A DNA stretch of 64,000 nt from Ancylostoma caninum (Eukaryota > Nematoda > Chromadorea > Rhabditida > Ancylostomatidae), in contig JBAJFG010000309.1 in assembly GCA_037903475.1 (NCBI GenBank), forward strand, positions 992,001-1,056,000, in the 5' to 3' direction. Below, in pieces: positions 38,447 to 50,227 of this stretch; position 1 is the first letter of the stretch; each line of letters begins with the position of its first letter. The notes beneath the pieces were generated by a model, which saw only the letters and a list, made by a program, of their open reading frames with translations, was not told where the DNA came from and did not search any database. The translations under genes and the position numbers were made by a program.

Positions 38447-41400
38447 TATTGACAATACTAGCATGTGCTCGACATTTCCAGAAGCAGGAGAACCTTGAGC
38501 AACTCTCAGTGCAGCTGTGCTGCTCAAAAAAGTGCTAAGGAAAAGAGAGATTGGTTAAATTTAAAAAAAAAGTCGGGGTGGAGGTGAAGCAGCCGAATTT
38601 GTCGAAATTCTTTGAGCTTAGCGTTTCGGTAATGAGCGTAGTAATCTGTGTATGTGAGAACTGTACTATTGCATATACATGATGCCACTGGAAGGAAATT
38701 GCAAAATTATATCACATCATTTGCCACGTGGCACTCTGATGGTCTGTGCATCCACACATTCCACTGATAACATTGTTTTCATTAGCGATCGATCGTCCCT
38801 CATCCTCTCCAGACCTGTCAAAACGGATCGAGTCACCGAGTGCCTGTGATTTCTCCTGCTGTAGGTAAGCAGCAACGTTATAAAGCGCCCTTCTCTGCTC
38901 CCCACCCCTCCCCCCCTCCCCCACCTCCCGACTTCCAACCGCCTTGAGTGACATGGCGTAGTAGAAATGTGTGCGTTTAAATAGTTCGGAGCTTAAAAAT
39001 CTCCTACTAGGGCGTGTTGTCGATTATAAAAACCAGCATGAAATTTCAGGACACCGTCTCGACTAATAATATCGCAGCATAGTAATAATAGTGAATTCCA
39101 TCTTATGACAGGTGTAGTTGTTTCCCTCCTTTTCTTTCGTCGTCATTTTATTTTACGCAAATTCGAATTTTCTAGCTTTCCTTTTTGATATTCTCACCTG
39201 CCAGAGCGCGAGCAGTCATTTGCGGCTTTGCTCCTCTCCATAGCGACAAATGGTTGCCCCTTAACATTCGGCCTTCACAGTTCCCATAGTAAAGAGTGTT
39301 ACAAATTTTAACCAAAATATGGTTTTAGGTAGTGGTTAGCAATTTTCTCTACTGTTCATTTACGTCTTATTATCTCTGCTTCAATAATTTCTTCACTACT
39401 TGGGTGAAATATCTTTGTGCTGCGGTCTTTTCACAGGCTTATATAAAGTACCTCGGGTTGGCAAGGCTACAACTGCCTGTAACTTGTAAACTATAATGAG
39501 TTAAGTTTAAACAAAGCTTTATAAGTGAATGATTCTGCGTATCTAATTGATTAATCTAATTGAGATATGAAATAATTTTAAAATTGAACTGAAATTAGAG
39601 GTAAAATCCTAGGATAATTTTGCATGATTACTTGTCCACGCACATTTGTTTCGTAACTATTGTAAGAAATCTTTGAATTCAGCACTAGCCTGACTTCAGG
39701 ATTAATCTTTACCAACTTCAAAAATTAGGCTTGAAGGAGTAACCTAGGCCGTAAGGACATGTGTTCTAAGGGGATCACCAGAAAAACCAAAGCATATGGT
39801 GGTTATTCAATTTTGCTTTCTAAGCGGACCTCATCTAACAGAAGATTGAGTTTGGGCCAAAAACCATGAACACATAGAAAATATCTCAGGTGGGCAAGTA
39901 ATGAAATTCAGTACGGCTTCTCGAGTTCTCATGGATTCTGTCACAGTAAATGCTGGAATTTATTGTGGTTTATTGTGTGAATATTTCCAGCTGCCATGTA
40001 AAGCTATATAAACTGTTAATTTGTTAATTTTTTTCGCTTCAATGTCATTTCGAGAATGGACATCATCAGTTACTAAAGTCATCTGTGAGTAGTGTGCACT
40101 TCTTCGGCTCCATTGCAGACTCGATGTCAACCAAAGGACTTCCAGGAATATTTTCTATCAATTCGGTTGAAACACCTGTAGACCAGACTCACTGCCATCA
40201 TATCTAAAGGCACATCCACAATGATTTTTATGCCCGGAGAATTGAGCACTCCTATATAATGGTAATATTGGACCATTCTCAAACATCTTATAATAGTAGG
40301 GAATACTGGTGCCTAGGTCTAGGAGAGCGATCTGCATTAGGGGCGAAACGTTCGCTTTGTTCCACATGACCGGGGAGGCACTGTACCCACAATAGCGCCA
40401 TAGGAGGCCGTGATCCGAAATTGACCACTTCTGCCTCATCAGCTATCGTGATTTCGCCCTTCGGATGGCCTGAGTTCCTTATGAGAGTCTTCTGCCAGGT
40501 GTGATACTTTTTCCCTCATCGTCATTCTTAATTGTACCTCACCTCCTCTTTATTATATAGTAATGAAACGTGAATCCTTTAACTTACGTACTGGCGCCTC
40601 ATGGGACCCGATGGCGCTGACCCCTTTTTTTGCACTAGTTCATGATGGTAACCACAGCTCAGAAAGTAGTGCATTGGTTGAGTCTTTGAACATCCACGTC
40701 TACGTATTTCTCATGAAGCTTCTAAGCCAACATGGTAATGTTGAATTTAATGATTTCTTCTTGCTTTCATGACATCCTGAAAAAAGTTGTTTTCCATGTG
40801 ATCTTATTCACTGTTGATTTCGTTCATTTCGTATAAGTGTGTTATCATGTGCCCATGGGAAACACGTCGCTGAACACGCAATAAAAAATCTTTTTAGTCA
40901 TGTAATTTTCTTTCTTGAGAATTCTTCCCTGTCCTGTACTGCCAATACGAATGCAAGTACCTGTTCTTGGACGTTGTTCGAGAAATTAATGGCCAAGATT
41001 AGGCAAAAACAAATGGGCATTGGGTCATGCGAACCCTATACATTTTCTTTTCAACTTGAGATAATGATATTCTAGAGTTCGCTTTATTTTATAATCGCGA
41101 AAAACCAGTTAGAGCAGCCATTGTCTATCTATTGTTAAGGTAAGAGGTCTGGAATGCTGGATCCGTATCGTACCTTCTAAGTATTCCTCAATAATTACGC
41201 ACGTGGAACCTTTCGAAACTGATACAAATCACTGCCTCTTCTCTCTCTTTTCTTGAGTTGTCAATGAATACAATTCTAATCTAGAAATTGCGAAACCCAC
41301 GTATTTCCAGCAATGTAGTTCATCTACCTATCATCATTTTCACACATACTCATCCTTGTGTAATAGGTTAACTCTACGAGCATAATAGTACGAGAAAACT

Positions 41401-41634
41401 TCAGTCATTTCTTCGAGAAGTACTGGCTGACCTCTTCACTGTCCCACAAAGTGCGTGCTGTTTCATGTGTGCTTTAACGACTTTGAAATGCAAACGCCTT
41501 CAAGCTGCTGCTATGCTCTACGTAGAGCCTCGCCATCTTTAGTTATTTGTAGCATTACTATGCATGTTCCAATGAACTTCATATTCTTCTCTATTGTTAT
41601 GTAGCTTTCCTCCGAAGTTGCTGCGTATGTTCAT
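38447..41634. other. 3.2-kb gene-free stretch
   Basis: No coding exon, RNA gene or repeat family recognised. A C-rich tract lies at about 38900-38930. Confidence 0.45.
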
Positions 41635-41682
41635 AAGCCAAATGCCAGAACATATGCTTACATATGTTCTGGCATTTGGCTT
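41635..41682. repeat. perfect 22-bp hairpin with 4-nt loop
   Basis: Positions 41635-41656 and 41661-41682 are exact reverse complements (arm begins AAGCCAAATGCCAGAACAT) around CTTA. It lies just upstream of the Penelope-like element. Confidence 0.85.
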
Positions 41683-41800
41683 TAGAGCATGCTTGGTCCA
41701 CTGTACCATACGCCGGAAATGATTTGGAGTTGCAGGAGGAGCGCGCTCAACTTCAAATCACTACATATTTGCGGGATCTTTGAAGGGCCAGCACGTCTGA

Positions 41801-42790
41801 TTGACCTGTGCTATAAAACATGAGGGTAGATTAGTAGCAGTTATCAATCCCTTTCTGAGATGCACCACACATTCGACTTTATCAGGTACTCGTAGTGGTC
41901 TTTTGCTTCAACAACAAAATTTCCCAGACAGAGACGAGAGACGTGGTCTAGCAATGGGAAACACGATTGCGCCGTTGGTCGCCGTTGGATAATACGAAAG
42001 GAACCCCCTAACATCGGAAACATTGTTCTACAAATGGTATATCGATGACGTATCTGTGGTTGTACATACCAAAACTGATGTTGGAAGTACATTGGAACGA
42101 CTGAATTCGTTTGACGAGAACGCGACTTTCACGCTTGAAGAACCTGGGGACGGCGGTTTGCTTCCATTTTTGAATGCAAGAATTAAGATCAGTGACGGGG
42201 AAATCAAATATTTATGGTATAAGAAACAATCGTCCTCCAGCATGCTGGTGCATTCACGTAGTGCACAGCCCGCCTTTGTAAAGGCAAATATGACTCTGAA
42301 TCTACTTGAAACGAAGGATAGGCTATGCACGATGACTGACGTTACGGTGGAAAACAGTATCGCCCGCATACTCGAAGAAAACGGGTATACTGCGGATGCT
42401 ACGAAGACATGGATCACTTATTCAGGCAAGCATAGTATGGCACTTGTTCTCTCTTATTTGAGAGATGGCCCAGCCCGAAAATTGAGTCGCGTTGCAAAGG
42501 ATTCCGGACTGCACATAACGCTTGTGTTTCGCGCACCTCCCACATTAAAAAACCTCACCTCCACTAGGATCTACGAGAATAGATGCCCCAAAGCTGTTTG
42601 TGGATACTGTTCTGGAGAGGAGATATGTGAATTCCGAGGCACAGTATACCTATTCACATGTAGTGGATGCGGCGAAAAGCATGTTAAGGAAAAGACTCGA
42701 TCGTTGGGGAAAAGACTGGACGAACACAGACGGGCACTGATGAACCCTGCTTTGTACCCGAAAGCAAGTTTCTCAAGCAACGGACACTGA
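41801..42790 (+). pseudogene. Penelope-like element ORF: RT plus GIY-YIG-like domain, one stop
   Basis: C-terminal part of a Penelope-like retroelement protein. Before the stop the frame has RGLAMGNTIAPL, the PLE reverse-transcriptase motif preceding the active site. After a TAA at 41990-41992, in the same frame, comes WYIDDVSVVVHT (catalytic YxDD), then thumb-like sequence. The C-terminus (about 42630-42750) reads GTVYLFTCSGCGEKHVKEK...LGKRLDEHRRAL, which fits a Cys-containing GIY-YIG endonuclease as in PLEs, although the second YIG is not canonical (HVK). The 5' part of the RT is missing and the single stop disables it. The 3' non-coding part carries the hammerhead-like motif at 43187-43215. 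Confidence 0.85.
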
Positions 42791-43172
42791 GACACGCCAG
42801 AGAACAACCTCTAGTCTTCACTGTCCGTGTCCTCCATCGTCGTTTGACAAAGACATTGGAGAGGAAAACAATGGAAGTCAGAGAAATAAGAAGGCATGTG
42901 CCATAGATCATCACCAGATGTGTTGAGGAAGATACTTCGTTTGATTACGTAATTCGAACCCTTGGCAATCGTCCCGCTCCCTGATCCAACTCTCTTCTCC
43001 TATTTCTGTCAGCAACAACCAGATGGCGAGGTCCTCCTTTGCCATCAGTATATTTTCTTGCCAATAAGATCATGTTATATAGATGAGCATTTCTGTGTCG
43101 GTTGTCAAAGTAACCACTGTCTTCTTGCGACGCGTAGATTTGATATAATCAATTGATGATATTGTAATACTT

Positions 43173-43232
43173 CTTGTAGTTGAGGTCTGACGAAGACGTT
43201 AATCGCCGAAAGCTTATCGGACATAACTTATC
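43173..43232 (+). ncRNA. hammerhead-ribozyme-like motif in the Penelope 3' region
   Basis: CTGACGA (43187-43193) and GAAA (43208-43211) are the two conserved hammerhead core strands. Between them lies AGACGTTAATCGCC, a stem II of four pairs with one A-C mismatch. UC (43216-43217) follows GAAAGCTTA at the place of a cleavage site, and AGTTGAGGT/GGACATAACTT could form a partial stem I. Hammerheads are known at the ends of Penelope-like elements. This copy looks slightly decayed. Confidence 0.45.
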
Positions 43233-43906
43233 TGCTAAGAGCCTAAACAAGCTCAAATAAGAACCAGATACGAATGAGGCTCAGGGACAGAAGTACACTT
43301 AATCATCTCGTAGAGATATTGAATAAAAATGAGCCCCGTAAAGTGACTTGCTCTTTCCAATGTAGCAGGCCAGCGCTTCATTCTCTCAAGCGCCTCCTCT
43401 ACCAAATTACCAACCACGGAGAGGAAGATGGATTAGTTGGCCAGAGATGCGATGTAACCATTAATCGTGTGCACGAGAGTGCGCCTATCGCCATTGCGAT
43501 GGAGATATTTATTTGCTCACAAAATTGAACTAGATCATGCGTTGACGAGTCATCACGGCGGGCCAGTTAAATCCGGAATACTTGTTTATCAAAACTAGGC
43601 TTCTAATTTGTATTTTTTCTATGCTCATGTGACGTACGCATGGAGTTCCATGAAATTGATGAGTGGAAGCAGGAACGAATTAAAAGTGCTACACTACAAA
43701 CTGAATGTGCTCTAAGGTTAAGTCGTGCCACAACTTTTGAGGTGAAGCAAAGTTTGTTTGTGTTTCCATGGAAATGTTTCTTATACGTTGTGAGAGATAG
43801 AAAAGCCATGACAAAATCGCTAGAAATGTGGTGCAGCAAAGAAGTTTACGTAATTTGCCAGTGTTGATAGCCGCGAATATTAGGAACATTTGCTGAAGGT
43901 TTTAGG

Positions 43907-46221
43907 ATGGCGTTTCCACATCCAGCAGTGACACTAGATCATTTTCTAAGTGGTGAGTTCTTCGCTGTTTATCGACGATGTCTATCTTTTGTAGCTCAAA
44001 AATTTTATAAATTTCACACATAACCTTTTATAGGATTGGCGGTAGGCATTATTCTACTCCGACTCGCTCAAGTTCAAGGAAATACAGGAGACTGCTCTAC
44101 TGAGATGTTGAACGTGAGGAAGCTCACACTGCTGTAAGAAACTTTGATCAAAAAATCTGAATAATTCCAAGGCTTCAGAAAACGTGTCTACGAAGCTTTC
44201 TTGAAGAGTTCGACATCAATGGAACGACGCTGCCGGATCGAAATGGAAGCTCATTCAGTCTCATACTGGATGATGCATTCCATCTGTGCAGGTTTTTTTA
44301 TCAGAAATACATCCGGCTGCATTGTACAGTTCTACAGCGAATGTCAACCTATTAGGTTGTTACATAATTCTGCAGAGTTAACTATATTCTTGGGTGTGAT
44401 TCTTTACACATTCAAACTCTTTCGATGATGTTGTGGCAGTGGAACTAATGCGAAATTCATCCAGAAAATACTAAATACAGATTCCACAAATTGCAGGGTT
44501 TCGAGAGCTCCCCAAAAATGCTAAATTGGAATATGTTTGTTATAAAGTATAATGACAGCTCCCGAAAGTACAAACTTACATCCCATTCAATGGCTGCAAA
44601 AAATTTAATGGTTACAATACTGGACTTCTTGTAGGGTTGTTTCAGGTACTTAAGGGGAGCTCCAAACGGACGTAGAAAAGGGTCGGGAACGCGGCGCGGT
44701 CTTGGGCAGAGACATGGGCACTCAACATGCACAGCGCCTGCGTCTCTGCCCAAGAGAGCCGCGCTGCGGTCCTGACTCTTGTCTGTGTCCGTTTGGAGTT
44801 CCCTATATGTAGGACTTACTTAAATAACAAAATCTTGGACAATCAGGCAGAAATTGCCAAAAAGCACGTGTACATTCAAAACGAGCACCGAGACATCCAA
44901 CACGATAATACAAGCTAAGTGCAAACGAAAGTTTAAGAAATTCACCAGTGCTCAGAAGATGCCCCAATGGAATGTTCGTGCAACAATGACTGACATCTAC
45001 AAGAAATATTTTGCCTATGTCAGTGAGCACGACGAGTTACTCAGGATACAACGTTTTCCTAGAATAGAATTAAACGTGGCTAATCATCTTAGATTAACAA
45101 AAAAATGATATTTGGGGGATTTGGCCATTTGGAACGGGATGTGTGCTGTAATATGAAGTTTGTGACGCTGATCTCGAATCATATTTATCTTGTCTGCTGC
45201 GGTGACCTCTATACCGAGTTACGTGGCATTATTCCAGCTTGGACATAGTGGCCAAACTCGGCTTTCTGGATATATTCTGCTAAGTGACCCGAATACTCTA
45301 AATATGAGCAAATTCTGGTATATCTATTTATTTCAATTGGATGACCATTTTGCATGCTTGAAAGGGCTCCGCAGCAGATAAGAGAGGACTGGTTCGTGGT
45401 CAGAGTCACAAACTGCACAGGAAAAGCATGGTGCTATGTTAAAATAAAAACTAGGGCCAAAAAACTATAAAAGCAACATTGAAGAGGCTGATACATTCCC
45501 GGGTACGATATTGAGTGTGCCCGGGTTCAATATTCTTTTACTAGTGGTTCACTGGGTAATTCCAGCAGTTTAAGTTAAACAAAATGTGGGATGCAGCATT
45601 CCGAATCAAGTTGAAAATTTGACGATGACATTGGCCCTTTTCCAGCAGTTTTAATGAACTTCGAAAATGTCTTGGTGGCTTCTACGAGAAATGCTTTGAC
45701 TACGATACAATACTGGACCTTTCCGATAACAAAAAAGACGCCTTGCAGTACACAAGAGAAATGGAGAAAATTGAGTTTGATTGCGACAATAATATGGACT
45801 ATGATGGTAAGTACGTAGCCTTGTGTGAGTAGCCTAAAAATAATCGTAACGTATTCAGATAATGACAATGAAGCCTTACAATGTATACACAATGTCATAG
45901 AAAGCCGGTTCTATGATGAATTCAACAATTGTTCCGATTACAAGAATGGAACTTGCGTGTAAGTCAATTCGCATCCATTGCTTAGCTCCATGTTCAAGCG
46001 TATATTATTTTAGATCGATGGCTCGTAAAACCGAATGTGAGACGAAAGCCGTGCAGCAAATCTGCAAGAATTATTTAAGCGTTCATTTTTACTGCAAATA
46101 TAATGCCATTCATCTGAGACTGAATGGATTCAGACTGTGTGCGAAAATGCCGTGTGGTGCAGCTTCAACGCTCGTCTCATTGTTTTGTTTTAGCTGCATT
46201 ATTTATCAGTTACAACGCTAG
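43907..46221 (+). CDS. secreted T20D4.11-like (DUF19) protein, copy 1
   Basis: A 235-aa predicted secreted or surface protein of the nematode DUF19/T20D4.11-like family, function unknown. Six exons: 43907-43952, 44034-44113, 44179-44291, 45646-45806, 45859-45958, 46014-46221; phases agree. TTTTAG ends one base before the ATG (a spliced-leader style site). The N-terminus carries a hydrophobic signal (LAVGIILLRLAQVQG). The mature part has 14 Cys, with FHLCSSFNELRKCLGGFYEKC, ALQC, FNNCSDYKNGTC, TECETKAVQQICKNYL and RLCAKMPC as landmarks. The C-terminus is hydrophobic after small residues (GAASTLVSLFCFSCIIYQLQR, slightly charged at the end), suggesting a GPI signal or membrane tail. Exons 3 and 5 (113 and 100 nt) match the paralogue at 56839-57832 exactly in length, which fixed the exon 2 donor. 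Confidence 0.88.
44654..44805. mobile_element. foldback MITE in intron 3 of DUF19 copy 1
   Basis: Inverted arms of about 65-70 nt meet near 44725. The outer ends are GGGAGCTCCAAACGGAC and the complement of GTCCGTTTGGAGTTCCC; the inner part is TTGGGCAGAGAC against GTCTCTGCCCAA. No coding frame. Confidence 0.75.
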
Positions 46222-46683
46222 AAAACTAAACAGACTAGATGTGATTTTTCAAAGAGATTTTTCGACTTTTATTCTCTGAAGCACTTGCAACAACTGCCTG
46301 TTAGTGTCCGGAAGGAGGGGAGGTGGGATAGTCGCTATCAAATTAAGTGATGAATGATGCGCGGAGCTGCATAGTGATGCTGACAAAGACTACTCGCCCT
46401 GATTTTCGGAATACTGGTCAAGAAACCTGTACACATGGAAACTCATCCTCGACGCTGTCCCCTAACTTGGTGCTGGCGTTGAAGCAACCAAATTTCATCA
46501 CCGTGTGTGCGGTGGAAAAGTTGAGAACGTTCTCATTTCTTTGGCTGATGAAGCAGAGAATCTCCAAATCTTTTATTGGTTAGCTTTTGGCTATGATGCC
46601 TTCTTCAGACGTTTATTTTTATCTCCTTCCAATGGCAATTCGCTCAGAAACATACAAACACTTACAACACTACTAGCAATACC

Positions 46684-46944
46684 CAGTGGCGGACGCAGAA
46701 AGTGGGCGGGAGGGGGGGCGTGGGAAGAAAAGTGGGGTCTCCGCCGTTTTGGGGACCCAGACGGAAAATAAAATTAATAATAATATTAATTATAATAATA
46801 AACAATAAATAAAAAATATATTAAAAATAATAATAAAAATAAACAATTAAAAATAAACTAACACAAGATTTTTATTTGTATTGTAAAGCAATTTCGAAAA
46901 TTTGGCGACCCATTCTCGGGGGGGGGGCCCCCCCGCCGCCACTG
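46684..46944. mobile_element. hAT-type MITE with 8-bp target duplication
   Basis: The 261-bp element starts CAGTGGCGG and ends CCGCCACTG. It is bordered on both sides by the same 8 bp, GCAATACC (46676-46683 and 46945-46952). An 8-bp duplication with CAG..CTG ends is diagnostic of the hAT superfamily. The interior is G-rich at the left, AT-rich in the centre, and has G- and C-runs at the right. A decayed relative lies at about 58918-59161, and a fragment starting CAGTGGCGGACGCAG lies near 50744. Confidence 0.9.
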
Positions 46945-46972
46945 GCAATACCAATGAGGAGGCAGCAGTTGA

Positions 46973-47378
46973 AGGCAGGGGTCCACCTCATTTTCGTGGT
47001 TCAGCTAACAGCAGATTCTGCATCTACTCGGCGCGATGGTTCCAACGGTATACATAAATTGTCTCAGAATGGTCTATAAACCCGTCTTCCAGGACGTGGT
47101 CGGTAACAGTTTGCCAACCCGAGTTGACATGTGAAGCCGTTGATCTTATCGATTGGACACGCCAAGACTCGTTGACCGACGGGGCAGCCGTGGCAGGCAG
47201 CCAGCACAGCTTGGAGCGATCCGCCTCCGGGCTCTAAATTTTTATCCAGTTCGAGCCTTTCAAAAATGGGGATTTCGTCGCATCTGTGCCTGTTGATATA
47301 CATCCAGGGATCAACATGATGAGAAGGTCTAGGATATGTTGGTAAATCCAACAGGCAGAACGAGGTGGCCCTCTGCCT
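46973..47378. mobile_element. piggyBac-like MITE, family B, copy 2 (inverted)
   Basis: A 406-bp near-copy of 4711-5115 in opposite orientation. The ends are AGGCAGGGGTCCACCTC and the complement of CGAGGTGGCCCTCTGCCT. The right flank is TTAA (47379-47382); the left flank is TTGA, a one-base change. It keeps the same 95-codon frame on the minus strand. Confidence 0.8.
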
Positions 47379-47382
47379 TTAA

Positions 47383-48256
47383 GTTCCGAGACTTTGAGCC
47401 GAATGGTATTGGGTTGGGGAATAATTTTGTTCGGTTTTTTTATGAGCATAGAAACCACTACTTCCCACGAACAATGACAACGACACTGAATGCCTCGTGT
47501 CCTCTTCTATCAATGCCGCCAGTGACAAGGCAGCTTGTCAGCTCCATATCTACGAAACATTGCTTTGTTTGAGATGACTCAGTTTGTAGCCCGCAACCGC
47601 ATCTCTTGGATAAAGTTTTTGAAGTCAGTAGGAAAATGAACAGCTAAGCTGTGTATGATTGCATTAGACCTGTGGAGTCGGTGGTAGTAAAAATCCTATA
47701 CATTCGTGTTCCTTGCTAGTCATTTCGGTGAAATTTGCGTGGAAAAATCTAGCATGCCCAATGTGGACGATCACCTCTGATTGAGCACCCTGGAATTTCA
47801 CACGAAATGTGTTAGCTAAAGCAACACATTGTTGAGCGATAGCCTCATTAATTATTACTCCTTACATCTAATACAAGCTTAGTGAATAATCACCTTTGTG
47901 TTCCACAAACTGGTCGTCCAGAATCCAACTTCAAAGCCAAGTTTGCCCTGTCTGAAGTGGGTTTAAAACTTCTATGTTGTCCTTTCAGCAGTAAGGGTTC
48001 CAAATGTCGTTGATATCCTCAGCCAATTGATTCACGATTGAAGTCGAACGATAGTCGGTTGCGGTGAGGTTCAATTTTGACTTGACTTGGGCGGTAACAA
48101 TCCATGCTGTAGAAAACAAAGTAAAGCGAGAATTGAAAAATGAGGTTGCAACGGTTGCAAAGAGCAAATCAATAGCTAGAAAATGGACTATGACGGCAAG
48201 TAAAGCAGGGTTCAAATCACCGTGAAGAAACAATTTGAAAAAAAGTGAACGGACTT
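47383..48256. other. gene-free stretch
   Basis: Nothing recognised. Confidence 0.4.
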
Positions 48257-48372
48257 ATTCCCTAACCCAGTATTTCTTTACTTGGGCATATCGTTGACTT
48301 AGACATATGAACACAATTCCCCAACCCAATATTTCTTTACTTGGACATATCGTTGACTTAGACATATGAACG
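48257..48372. repeat. tandem duplication, period 59 bp, two units
   Basis: 48257-48313 and 48316-48372 are nearly identical (core CATATCGTTGACTTAGACAT), with four differences noticed by eye. Confidence 0.85.
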
Positions 48373-48829
48373 CACCAATATTTCTACCGCGTCCATGACG
48401 TTTTTCTCGATTTTTCAAAGTTCACGTTAAGTCTCGGGGAAAAAAACGGTGAATATGAATATGGTAGCCAAATAAAAGGGCATATTCCGAAAATTAACAA
48501 CAAAGAAATGTTAAGGGTAGATTAATTGCTTGACCGGAATTTTAAACAGCCTTCATATCTCTAATCATCCGTGCTAGTGTCATTCTGTACAGTGTACATT
48601 TGTGTAGTTATGTTTCGCTTCTCCATGTTAATTTGTTGATGTTATTTCAACCCAGCCCAACAATGGATAAAACATAGAGGATGGCAACTATGGAGGAAAT
48701 CTCATCTCTCTAACCTCTCTTCTCTTCTCTCCTCCAATTTGCTCATACCTCACTCTTAGATCCTCTCACACCTTCCTGTCATAGCCAAAGTAGTGGCGAG
48801 ATCTTTCTTACGGTCGTATAAGCTTGTAT

Positions 48830-49227
48830 TCCTAACCACACGCGAGTGCTGCTGATGCACTCCATTTGCCCCATTCCGGGCGACAGCAGAAACCGGTAGG
48901 GTTGGCAGACCTAATAAGCTGGTATCCGGAGTCGTAGCAACCCCTAAGCGAGCTTGCAGTGTTTTCGGCCACTGCCCTTCACTACCAGACCGATTCTGCT
49001 ACCTACCGCATGTCCCCCTTCCCCTTCACCTATATGGTAGCTGTTTTTTTTCTAAATCCTGCTCTTCTATTGATTATGCTATGATTTCTTTTGCTTTTTT
49101 TGCTTTTTTTTGTGTTATCCTAACAACTTTCGGATTTTTTTTCTTCCCTCGATCTCAAACTTCGTTTCTTGTTCCATATTATGCCGATAAATAACAAATA
49201 AATAAATAAATAAATAAATAAATAAAT
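48830..49227 (+). mobile_element. non-LTR 3' tail with (AAAT)n
   Basis: A CT-rich stretch ends in ATGCCGATAAATAACAAATA and an AAAT array of about seven units (49196-49227), the shape of a LINE or SINE 3' terminus on the plus strand. The upstream part (48840-49030) has no reverse-transcriptase frame. Confidence 0.4.
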
Positions 49228-49269
49228 TTCCATTCGCTGATAGATTCCATTTGATATCAAATCTGTTTT

Positions 49270-49807
49270 CAGAACAGGTTGAGAACTTCGTCCAAGATTT
49301 TATTAGTGAGCTTTCGGCGCTTAGCACCTTCTTCAGATCTTAATAAAATCATACAATATATGCACTACAATATGGCAATGCGGTGGCTGTTTTTCACCCA
49401 CCGAGCTTGACGTAAAGAGGGAGTAATGAATTTGCCGCGGAACCACAACGGGTATAAGCGTGTAAGCGATAAGTCTTGAAGCCTGCACAGGCTCCTCCTT
49501 GTTGATCTCCGGTTTCCACCGTTTTATTTCTTTTCCCTCTAAGATCTTTCTTTCTGGAAATTTTTCGAGGTGGCGATGTAAAACTTTAACCTCAAAATCT
49601 GGAGCAGACTCTCTCGTGTGCATCGCCGTGCGATGTTTTGAGAAACAATTATTGGGGTATGATTGTGGATGCACGAGTGCTCATCGATGCACATCTAATC
49701 TTTTCTTCGGTGGCCTCTCCGATTTTCTTTGCCGGCAACCTCGATGGGTGAAAAATAGCCACCCCATTGCCATATTGTAATGCATGTGATGTATGATTTT
49801 GTTAATA
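49270..49807. mobile_element. foldback element, family D, copy 1
   Basis: Left arm 49270-49410 (from AACAGGTTGAGAACTTCGTC) and right arm about 49733-49807 share an inverted segment (AATATGGCAATG, GGTGGCTGTTTTTCACCCA). A second element of this family lies at 62757-63006. It carries the hammerhead-like motif described separately. Confidence 0.65.
49296..49350 (-). ncRNA. hammerhead-ribozyme-like motif in family D, copy 1
   Basis: On the minus strand: GATTTTATTA (stem I, 5' half), CTGAAGA, AGGTGCTAAGCGCC (stem II, five pairs including one G-U, loop TAA), GAAA, a short stem III region, and TAATAAAATC. The last is the exact complement of the first segment and closes stem I with 10 pairs. This is the arrangement of a type I minimal hammerhead, as in Penelope-like elements. 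The stem III/cleavage strand (GCTCAC) is not ideal. Confidence 0.5.
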
Positions 49808-50227
49808 TCCAAAGAAAATTGTTGAAAGAGCAAAAGGAATGACCCCCTTTTTGCGGTGGCGTTTCCTTTGGCCTAGTGAATCCACCTGCTTTGCCTGCCC
49901 TTCCGTTTGACCACACTCCAGTTCATGCTAGATTGGTCACTTATGTCCTCGCGTGCGTTGAGTGAGATCTCGATTGGCGCTATAGCACACGTGGAGTATG
50001 GCACGAGTATGACACTCGGCTTTGCTCGCCTTCACTTGTCGACGACGTAGGCTGCCGACCACAAATGTTGACGATGGCTGGTTGGACCGTCGCTAATCTT
50101 GGCGATGGCGTCGCCAGAACGCCACGCTCACAACCGAGAAGTATCGATGTCACAGTCGCCAGCATCGGCGGAGCAGGTGCTACAATGCACGTGAACTGTA
50201 GCGCCGGTGTTACATTGAGTAAGAGCA
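49808..50227. other. gene-free stretch
   Basis: A GC-rich block, open on both strands at about 49980-50270, has no recognisable family. Confidence 0.35.

Noticed and set aside
44114..44133. later donor for exon 2 of DUF19 copy 1
   Set aside because: GTAAG at 44134 would need an unusual acceptor; the donor GTGAGG at 44114 keeps phase and matches the paralogue's exon end.
44854..45108. 84-codon frame in intron 3 of DUF19 copy 1 (Lys-rich, two Cys)
   Set aside because: Exon 3 joins exon 4 directly with a perfect DUF19 pattern, and the paralogue has no corresponding exon.
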